From NCBI GenBank assembly GCA_020809705.1, contig CP085831.1:1240001-1304000 (forward strand): a stretch of 64,000 bases of DNA. The letters are read 5' to 3'. The position numbers were made by a program, and so were the translations under genes. Positions 55,762-64,000 of this stretch are shown here, in pieces. Position 1 is the first letter of the stretch, and every line of letters starts with the position of its first letter. The notes under the pieces are model-generated. The model searched no databases, had not been told where the DNA came from, and was given only the letters and a program-made list of their open reading frames with translations. This DNA comes from Calonectria ilicicola. Taxonomy: Eukaryota; Ascomycota; Sordariomycetes; Hypocreales; Nectriaceae.

Positions 55762-57093
55762 TCAACCCAATAGTTCCTTAACAAGAATGCTCTTCATCTC
55801 CTCCAAGTACTTGCTGATATTCTCAGGCTCCTCGAAGCCATCGTTGAAACAGTAGACAAGACGCAGCTGGTCCTGGAAAGTGTAAAAGAAGAACATGCTC
55901 ATGCCCAAAACAACATCAACGCCAACCTTGATGTCCTTGACCTTGATGCCATTGCCGTACTCTCGCTGCACGTATTTCTCGGCAACGCCCAGGCTGCTCA
56001 CAAGCGCATCCTTGGAGATGGGGCTCTTGACAAAGTCAGGGTGCTGCACAGCCTGGCAGAGCAAACGTGTGAAGTGGCCCTTAAGCTCAAGCGCCTCCAA
56101 GTTGCCCTTGAAGTTGGACTGGTAGTACTGGTTTAGTGTCTTGGCACTGTCCCAGTAGGAGACTGGAAGCTTGGCTACGTAGGGAAGAGGAGTGTAGTAG
56201 ACCGAAATGGCATACTTGTTGGAGTTGTACGGTTCCGGCAAGTACTGGCGGAGGTTGAATTGGTTTGCGGAGACGTACTGGGAAAGCTTGGATGCGGGGT
56301 CTGCGTGTCTGACGATGGCCTCGATATAAGCAGCATGGACAGCAGAAGTCACGGTAACCTTCTTCTCCTTGCAGGCCTTGACGAGCGCCTCAGTTGTCTC
56401 GGTGGAGAAGTTGAGTTCGACGTTTCGGCACTTGCCCGATGGGGCTGCGCCTAGGTTCGAAACGGGTCCAACACCAGGCATACTGGTTAAATACTGGCCG
56501 AGAAGCGCACCTGATTTCTCAAGTTGCTCCTCTGTAGGCTCGGGTGCGAATCCAAGAGTCTCCTCCATGATGGGGGCCAATCGGGTTGCCTCATCGCCAA
56601 ATGTGATGTTCTCGGCTGGAGAGGCCAAGGCATTCAGATAGGCATCCCAGAACAAGAGCACACCAGTGCCGTCGATGGTGTGGTGGTGGGCACGAAAGAC
56701 GAGCTCTGAGGAGTTTGGTAGATAGTAGAGTGTTGCTTGCTTGATAGGCTTTGCGGTCTGGAACAGCTCCTCGCTGTCAGCGGCTGAGGAAACAATAAAG
56801 GTCGACTCCAGCCACTCTTCCAAAGCCTTATCGTCAGGAACCTCGTACACTTTCTTCGTTCCCTCCACAATAGTGGCGACCTGAGGCTGTTCATAGCGGA
56901 TCTGCTTCCATGCATGCTTGAGGGCGGAGTCCACATCCGTAAGCGGCGTCTCCAACTTGAGCTTGGAAAAGAGAACATAGTGCTCACGGCCCTCGCACAT
57001 GCTGGCCGAGAAGCCCTCGATGACTGTGAAATAGCCTTCCAAGCCATCGACGGGGCGCTCCCAGCGGGTTTCAGATACCTTTGTCCAAACCAT
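55762..57093 (-). CDS. HHxxxDG acyltransferase (condensation/alcohol-acetyltransferase fold)
   Basis: Intronless protein of 443 residues with the CoA-dependent acyltransferase fold shared by BAHD enzymes, trichothecene O-acetyltransferases and condensation domains. The catalytic motif is AHHHTIDGTG, with His137 and Asp141 of HHxxxDG. The C-terminal half has the expected channel-forming segment VDVVLGMSMFFFYTF. The upstream open frame lacks supporting features, so the ATG before VWTKVSETRWERP is chosen; its context is ACAATGGTT. In polyketide clusters such enzymes esterify an alcohol or take an acyl chain from a PKS carrier protein. It lies about 3 kb from the PKS on the same strand, so a role in product release or acylation is plausible. 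Confidence 0.9.
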   Translation of the reverse strand: MVWTKVSETRWERPVDGLEGYFTVIEGFSASMCEGREHYVLFSKLKLETPLTDVDSALKHAWKQIRYEQPQVATIVEGTKKVYEVPDDKALEEWLESTFIVSSAADSEELFQTAKPIKQATLYYLPNSSELVFRAHHHTIDGTGVLLFWDAYLNALASPAENITFGDEATRLAPIMEETLGFAPEPTEEQLEKSGALLGQYLTSMPGVGPVSNLGAAPSGKCRNVELNFSTETTEALVKACKEKKVTVTSAVHAAYIEAIVRHADPASKLSQYVSANQFNLRQYLPEPYNSNKYAISVYYTPLPYVAKLPVSYWDSAKTLNQYYQSNFKGNLEALELKGHFTRLLCQAVQHPDFVKSPISKDALVSSLGVAEKYVQREYGNGIKVKDIKVGVDVVLGMSMFFFYTFQDQLRLVYCFNDGFEEPENISKYLEEMKSILVKELLG

Positions 57094-57857
57094 TGTGGTA
57101 ATTCTTTGCGAGACGGGAAAATTAACTGGAGAATTGGGTAGCAGTAAAGGAATTATTGGACAAGAATTCAAGGCGAACGAGAGACCATTATAGGTGCAAA
57201 TACAGCACACAATGACACGATGGCAATTACCCCGCCGGAGGATAGCCAACAGACGGGGCAACCAACAAGCTCTATAGCATCCATGTCAAGTGGCAGTGTT
57301 CAAAAGGCTGATCTCAGGCTGTTGGCGGGCAAAGACTGCATATTACCTAACGCAGGGCTGGGATTATATGACCCGCATCTGCAGGGGCCGTCTTGGCCGA
57401 GGCTGTAGATTCCTATCACGGCGGGGCGTGGCCCCCAATAGAAACGGCAAGGATGCCACATTGGTCTAAATTGCCGTCCCAGTTCCTGAAGGAGTTCGTA
57501 GGATTCACCCGCATAAGCAAAGGTTCCCAGAGGATTTCGAATCCGTCAGGATTAGGAATGCGTCATACGTTCAAGTACATAATTTAACACACATATATGC
57601 ATGCACCTAACGTCACCCACCGTTCTACCCTTGCCGCTTTTTTAATGTAAACGGTTTGCCCAGCCGGATGCCCTGTATCTGCAGCGGGTAATTGCTTCTG
57701 CTCGGCTGCAGCAATACAGGGGACTGTTTCCGTTGTCCGCTGCCTCTAGAAACGGTCGCTAGTGCAAATAGACGGCTATTCGTCGTTCGAGGTGGTGGCG
57801 TCAATATCCCACAACTCTCCTTCAATTTTCACTTTTGACAAAAGCGCATTCGGCATC
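57094..57857. promoter_or_regulatory. Divergent promoter region, acyltransferase and rhodopsin-domain genes
   Basis: 764 bp between two divergent starts. No gene and no clear shared motif were recognised. Confidence 0.5.
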
Positions 57858-59046
57858 ATGGCGCTAGACGTGCCGGCGGGGACGCCCAACCAAGGGCCTG
57901 CAGTCTTCGCCATGTGCATTGTCATTATGGTACTGACCGTCATTGTGACCATTGTGCGCATTGTGTCGAAGATGGTTGTCAAGCAGTACTGGTGGTGGGA
58001 TGACTTTTTTGCAATCATCTCGTTGGTAAGTGTCTAGGAGGAACCGACAACCCCGCGGTGGTGTCGCGGTCTGTGCTAACAACCAAGCGCAGCCCAACCA
58101 AATCGCTCTGCTCTCAATTATCCTGGCCTGGAGAGAAATCGGGCTGGGTCTTCACGCTTCAGTAGTAATGGAAATCAACCCAATGTACCTTTTGACGGGT
58201 TCGAAATACCTCTACATCGCCATCTTTTTATTCGACGCCTCGATTTGTTTCCCGAAGCTGTCCGCCATTTTCTTCTACGCGCGCATCTTTCCCTCCCACA
58301 ACCGAGCCTTTGCGATCAACCTATGGATAGTCGGCAGTCTCGTCATCGGCTGGCTCGTCGCCGCCCTTATTTCCACAGTATTTCAGTGCAATCCGATTGA
58401 GAAGGCGTGGAATACCTCGCTTCCAGGAACTTGCATCAACCAATATGGCTGGTATCTGGCCACGGCATCTCTCTCTACCGCCATCGATTTCTACATCCTG
58501 ATTCTGCCAGTCCCCATGATCTGGTCTCTCAACATCAGCTTAAATAAGCGCATCTACTTGCTGATGACATTTTTCCTGGCCTACTCGGTCATTGTCATCT
58601 CCATCGGTCGCCTCATCTCGACGACCAAGATTATCCCAACAATTGCAGAGGACCTGACATGGAAGTTCACTGCCTATCTCTACTGGGCATGCTTTGAGGG
58701 CGCTATTTCGCTCATTTGCGTTAGCGTGCCGAACATGCTGTCACTCGCCAAAAACTTGGCGGGGCCGTGCTGGCCCGGCGCCCCAAACGCGAGCGCCAAC
58801 AGCAACACGGGATCAAAACCAACAAGCTACGGCGAGCGATCAGGCATCTACGGGCCTCAGAGCTTCAACGGCGACCGTCACAGGTTTGAGAGACTTGTCA
58901 GCACAAAACGTTCCGGAGTTTCATCTGACTCCGAATCGCAGCGTGGTTTAGACCCACTAGAGTACGATAAGTCCGCGGTGCCGCTGGGTAACATTCGCGT
59001 ACGGACGGACATACGGGTGTCGAGTGAGGAGGATCGGTACGTGTGA
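57858..59046 (+). CDS. Rhodopsin-domain integral membrane protein (PTH11/SAT4-like)
   Basis: Seven-helix membrane protein of 373 residues. Exons are 57858-58025 and 58093-59046. Fungal rhodopsin-domain marks are clear: the WWWDDFFAI motif after helix 1, GLGLHAS, the FDASICFPKLSAIFFYARIF segment, the FQCNPIEKAWN cysteine loop with CINQYG, and the DFYILILPVPMIWSL helix. The C-terminal tail (about residues 265-373) is cytosolic, Ser-rich and polar. There is no CFEM domain at the N-terminus. Relatives are the PTH11 receptor class and many uncharacterised proteins found in metabolite clusters. It is divergent from the acyltransferase and close to the PKS, so a cluster role is possible but unproven. 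Confidence 0.9.
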
Positions 59047-60008
59047 TCGGGAAGGCATCGGCAGATGCACAAATGAAAGGATAAATTGGAGTGCTGGGAT
59101 CTGGATAGGAATCCTTCATCACTGTGTAATGTACCTGTCACATTTAGACGTTTATAATATTTTCGGGTCGACGAATAAAACGTTCGTGCATTCTAATTGT
59201 CAGTCCATCTGCATTTGATTCACACGTATGCATCACATTAGCCTATGCAGAGAATGCTTCGCGACGGCCGCAGACGCGTAACTTTTGAATCTTAAGCGAA
59301 TCACACCTGAATCCTGCGTACATGTTGTTCTGTTCGGATCCGGCAGGTCTTAATCCGGCCCGCGTGATTATAGGGCAAATATTGAAACCCGAGGCCCCGA
59401 GGTGCATACAATGGGGCAACCCGCATGGATGGACCAACAGGTTCCACCTTCGGTATGCCTGCCAATGCATGACGGGTCACGCCATTTCCGACATGTGAAG
59501 ACTGTCTACGGAGCGACCCCTGTGCTGATATTGGGGTTGTTCTGGGGTATTTGGTGTGAGATAGGCTATTTTAGGCTTCTCGTCTATTATTTCCCGATGT
59601 TATCTAGGATTTTATTGAAAAAAGCAAACAATGATTGGTTGGCATTGGTCTGTTAGACGAGTTGAAAATTTTGCCTCAACGGCCGCACAAAAAAATTAGG
59701 CGAACTTCACAGCCACCGTCGAGGTTAACTGGAAATAGAATATTTGTCACAGTTTAGAGTCCTAGAAGAGGCAGTTAAAAAGATTCTGAGTGAAAAAAGA
59801 CCCTTACCTCCTCAGTGCTTAGTCACTTGCTAAATTTTGGCATTTCTATACAGTCAAAATCCGAGGTCTTCATACAAACCTCGGGTGTTTGTTCTGTATG
59901 AGTTATACTATTCAATTACACGGGTTCTTGTTCTTGATGTAGTAATTCGAAGAAATAAAATATTCACATTAAAATTTACCATAAACTAAATTGAACTAGA
60001 TACGCTGT
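59047..60008. other. Intergenic, convergent 3' ends
   Basis: Spacer of nearly 1 kb between the membrane protein and the PKS 3' end. AT-rich; no gene was recognised. Confidence 0.5.
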
Positions 60009-63000
60009 TTACTTTTCCCAACTCGTAATCAATTTTTCATTAACAAACTGTGCAAGATCACCAAGACTCTTTCGAGGGCTGAATAGATCAAGATATGGCA
60101 CATCCACCTTAAATGTGTTCCAGAACCAAATGCGAAACTCGGCAGCGAGCATGCTGTCGACTCCATAAGATGCCAGTGGTGTTTCGTGGTTGACTTGGTC
60201 AACTGGTAGTAAAATAAGACTGCTGAAACGCTTCTTCACAAGTCGTAATAGGGCCTCGCCCATGGAAGGTGCAGAAACTTCAGTCGAAAAGATAGATCTT
60301 GAATTGGCAGGAACTTCCTTGACCCATTCGGAAACCACAAGACCTTGGTCGAATTCTGGGCCTTCACCTGGCCTCTCCCTAGCGTCCATTTCCGCCAGGA
60401 GGGATGCAGCCAGGAAAGATGACCGAGCATCTTCTAAAAGACCATTGTTGACTTCGAAGCCCTGCTCATTCAATTTTCTCATATTGTTAGATTCCAAGCC
60501 TGTCAAAATGTGGGCTTGGTGGACAGCTTCTGGCACAGAGCGAATAAAATCAGCCTCGCCACCAGGTCCGGCAATGGCCATGTCAATAACCTGGATAAGC
60601 TCATCCTCATTCAGAGGGTGGATACCCTTGCGAAGCAACAAAGCCTGAATATCAGGGTGCTCATGAAGATATCCGACTTCTGAGATCATGCCCAAGCCTA
60701 CGGCAACGGCAGGCTTGCCTTGAGATCGCCTCCAATGGGCGAAGGAATCAAGGAAGCCATTGGCAGCGCAGTAGTTGCTTTCAGTGGCAGTACCCCAGCT
60801 ACCAGAAACTGACGAAGTCATCAGGAAGAAGTCTAGGGCTTCATCATGACCTTCCAAGGCTTGGTGCAAATTCCAGGTTCCCCTCCACTTGGGCTGGATT
60901 GCAGTGTGCCAGGCATCGTTGGCCATTTGAGTGAACAGGGCTTCTCGCAGACCCATGGCAGCTTGAACAACACCGCCGATGGGGCCTTCTGCCACGCATG
61001 CTGATACAGCTTGGCGGATATGGGTAGAGTTGGAAACATCTCCTCGAACAACGGTAACGCTGGCTCCAGCATCCTTAAGATTGCTTACAAGCTCTTGGGC
61101 CGCAGGCTTATCACATCCTGATCGTCCAAGGAAAATGAATTTTCGAGCTCCTCGAAGGAACATCCACCGACTTAGACTTCTACCCAAACCACCAAGGCAG
61201 CCTACAAGTAGGTATGTCTTATCGGGGCTGAAGACGGTCTTGTACTTCGAGGGTGCCACCTATTGACAGGTTAGTTTGGAATTTTAGATCAGAAACCGAC
61301 TCAAACTTACTGTAACAAGGCTCTTTTCATCCTCTAGTGAAATCACAACCTTTCCGATTCGGTCCCTATTGTTGAAGTATCGGTATGCTTGTGCGATTTC
61401 AGCCACATCAAAAGTCGTGACTGGAGGTGCTTTAATCAGACCCTCTCGGTACATCTCAATAACTTCAGCGGTAAGACTGGAAGATGTTAGTTCGGAGCTA
61501 TAGAAATCAGTGATATTTAACTTACTTGAACCACATGTGTTGGTAGTATGGATCCTCTGAGAAATACAACTCGGACAGATCAAATGCTGTAAAGGTAGCG
61601 TTCTTCAAGAACATTCGCATGTCCAACTTGCCAGCATCGATGAGATCTCGTTTACCAATCTCGACCATGCGGCCAAAAGGTGCGATACAGCCCCAACTAG
61701 CGTGCAGCAAATCACCAACCAAGGAGTTGACGATAACATCCACACCCTTGCCTGTTGCCGCCATGACACTATCGACGAATGATGCATCACGGGAGTTGAA
61801 AATGTTCTCTGCAGGCAAGCCCATCTCCTTGACAAGGTAATCACGCTTGGCCTGTGAACCAACCGTTGTGTATACGGTTGCTCCAATATTTTGAGCCATG
61901 GCGATAGCAGCCAGACCAAAAGCACCAGCACCTGCGTGAACCAAAATTGACTCGCCGGCTCTCAAGTTGGCGCGGTCGCGGAGAGCAAGAAGGGCGGTGG
62001 CGTTGACAGTCAAAATCGTAGGCAAGATGGTGAAATCCTCAGTTGAGAGCATCTTATGAACTGCTGGCGCCGGCATGCGTTCAGTTGTCTTAAAATGGTT
62101 TGGAGCATGGCAAACAACTCGATCGCCAGGCTTCACGTGAACGATGTCTGGTCCGACTGCCGACACAATACCGCTCATGTCAACAGCCAGGGTTGCATTC
62201 TGAGTATCGACACGACCGTTGAGGGCATACACATCCTTTGCATTAAGACTGACAGCCTTGATATCGACATCCACAAAACCTGGTGGGACCTTGCTAGATG
62301 GCTCAGAAATGTGTTGGAAGTGGATCGTGCTAGTTACGCCAACTTGTCCAATAGACAGCTTAGCTGGGGAGATCTCGGCGAGTGTAGCTGTTTTCATGGG
62401 CTCTTCATCCTCAAGACGTTGTCGGAACAGTGAGTTCAAGTCAGAGTCGGGAGCGAATCGACTGGTGTACAACATGTTTCCAAGCTGAACAAATTCCTTG
62501 TCATCGGTCGTGCACCGAGGAGTCAGCACTCGTTGAACGTTTTCACAGGTGAGTGAGAGCTCAGGTTCTTTTCCGATATCAAGAACAGTAAAGTTCAGAG
62601 AGGGATGCTCCAGCATCAGTGCTCGTGAAAGTCCGCTAGAGAGGGTGAGATCAGGGTTGGGTGTTGTCATCATGCCAGCTCCAGTGATCCAAACAAGATT
62701 GGACACCACATCTGTCATCTTTCGCAGAGAGTTCATGTCATCCTGTCCCATTGTGGCAAGGAATTCAATTTCTACCTCGAGGAGTGAAATGCAGACGTCA
62801 TCAGTTGAAAGTTGGATTCCATCAATCTCACGCAAAGAGATGACATTCAACTTCTCAAGGGCTGTCTTCTCCTTCAAGTACACTTCCAGTGCAGATGCGA
62901 GGGCATCGCTAGTGGCAGATGACTGGTTAGGCTTTATGATGTACACAGATCTGCCCTTGAGCTTGGTTGCTCCATACGCGCGAAGAGCAAGGATTGTTTT

Positions 63001-64000
63001 GCTTTGCAGGTCTAAAACAACGAATCCGGAAGCCTTAAGAGCAGATCGAGCCTCTGCGCTTTCCTGAGTGATAACGATAGCATGTTCTGAGAGCTGCGAT
63101 GTCATCTCGAGAGCCTTTTCTGGTGCTTCAGCGCAGAGCTTGTGGAAAGCGCCAGTCTGTAAAAACTCGGTTAGGGTTCATAAATTCAGGCTTAAAAAGA
63201 ATTTACTTAGAAACTTACCTCTGGAATCAAGACAACATCAAATGGGTCTGTGATAGGCTTCGTTGACTCAATGGATAGTAATCCATCCTCGCCAAGGCTA
63301 CCAACATGCCAGGACTGGTAAAGCGGGAATCCTGTGTCCTTGCCTAGCAGCTTCATGCACTCTGTCATCTTGGACTGGCTACCGTCTCCCAATTCAACCA
63401 CCTGCATGCGTGGAGTTTTGTGCCCAGCAAGATCAAGCAGTGCCTCAAACACTGCGAGGCTTTCGTCACCCGCAATGTCTTGACCACGCCCAGCAGCGTA
63501 TTTGGCAATGTATTCCTTGAGCGCATTCTCTGAATCGGGATGGATTCGCAAAATATCAGGCTTCCAGGCGATTCTAAGACATGGATGACGCTGATGGTAT
63601 ACATCCGTGCATGTGCTTTCCACAGGCGCCTTTCCGGCGTATCGCGACATGCGAACGCCCTTCATATCAACGACAGCTGCACCAGATGGGTTGCGGAGTG
63701 TGCAGTCCACCTTGCGAGTGGAAAGGCCTGTGGTTTCCGCACGCGTGTGAATTTTGGACTCATCAGCGGGCGAGTTGCCAGAACCATTGTGAGGCAGGTT
63801 AATGCGACACTCAGAAATAAAAGTTGGAACAAAAGCCTTGAATTCTTTGACGTTGCCTGCAGCGAAGCCCATGATAGCCGCTTGGAAGCATGCATCAAGA
63901 GTGACAGGGTGTACGGGATAAAATACACCTGCATCCTTCTCAGATGGAGGCTCAATGTAAGTCTTACCAATCACATCTGTGCGGGTTCGGCTGTTGTGAG
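60009..64000 (-). CDS. Highly reducing type I polyketide synthase, C-terminal part
   Basis: The 3' part of an iterative HR-PKS; KS, AT and the start lie beyond the right edge. Exons visible are 63219-64000 (open), 61526-63156, 61311-61476 and 60009-61259. In order they encode the end of a DH domain (VHPVTLDACFQAA, with the catalytic-site Asp), a short degenerate C-methyltransferase region (VVELGDGSQSKMTE replaces the GxGxG loop), a structural pseudo-KR, a complete ER (VDMSGIVSAVGPDIVHVKPG, and LVHAGAGAFGLAA for NADPH), a KR (LVGCLGGLGRSL, SSVSG and YCAAN) and an ACP (YGVDSMLAAEF with the carrier Ser). The protein ends 50-60 residues after the carrier serine, with no thioesterase, reductase or acyltransferase domain, so release needs a partner. 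DH, ER and KR predict a largely saturated chain. Confidence 0.94.

Noticed and set aside
63168..63177. Another TTAGGGTT word
   Set aside because: It lies in a PKS intron and on the reverse strand gives the branch-point-like CCCTAAC; a single unit is not evidence of telomere origin.
1..64000. CRISPR arrays, bacterial operons, insertion sequences, riboswitches
   Set aside because: No repeat-spacer pattern or bacterial gene style was seen; introns and gene content are fungal. No intact transposon open reading frame was recognised.

Overview
The window is nuclear DNA of a filamentous ascomycete (Pezizomycotina). The evidence is the many short introns (about 44-100 nt, mostly GTANGT...YAG), Zn2Cys6 regulators, RTA1-like and rhodopsin-domain membrane proteins, a cutinase, a tyrosinase, P450s and a highly reducing polyketide synthase (PKS). 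Gene style suggests Eurotiales (Penicillium or Aspergillus type), but I cannot prove the genus. Exon joins were worked out by hand. In nearly every gene they restore one open frame of the expected family length. About 25 protein genes are supported.

Left part (1-20.2 kb): a partial serine beta-lactamase-like hydrolase and a PQ-loop vacuolar transporter come first. They are followed by a block of seven genes: a berberine-bridge-type FAD oxidase, an SxxK serine hydrolase, an EthD-domain protein, an Old Yellow Enzyme, a Zn2Cys6 regulator, a P450 and a short-chain dehydrogenase. No backbone enzyme (PKS, NRPS or terpene cyclase) is present. The intergenic regions of this block carry a shared 17-bp palindrome built on CGG-N3-CC(G/A). 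It occurs at 6193, 10330, 10380, 13142 and 18895, mostly in divergent promoters. I did not notice a comparable copy elsewhere in the window. I read this as a regulon controlled by the in-cluster C6 protein, and it is the strongest candidate here for an undescribed system: a tailoring or catabolic cluster without a backbone gene. A small secreted protein with a mucin-like stalk and a cystine-knot-like C-terminus lies inside the block.

Middle part (20.7-42.3 kb): ordinary accessory and housekeeping-like genes. These are a cutinase, a conserved-looking hypothetical protein, a gamma-glutamylcyclotransferase-like protein, a degenerate Ras-like protein, a 7TM-RGS receptor, a cytosolic tyrosinase, a large membrane protein broken by one in-frame TAG, a GH16 glucanase, an RTA1-family membrane protein and a GNAT acetyltransferase.

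Right part (43-64 kb): a second secondary-metabolism neighbourhood. An AflR-type regulator is divergent from an NmrA-like reductase; then come a P450 and an MFS exporter. Next is a gene-poor, AT-rich stretch that begins with an interstitial (TTAGGG)3 tract and holds one cysteine-rich secreted-protein gene with a Kex2-type site. An HHxxxDG acyltransferase, a rhodopsin-domain (PTH11-like) membrane protein and the 3' half of a highly reducing PKS (DH, degenerate MT, ER, KR, ACP) reach the right edge. The PKS lacks a release domain, so the nearby acyltransferase is a plausible partner.
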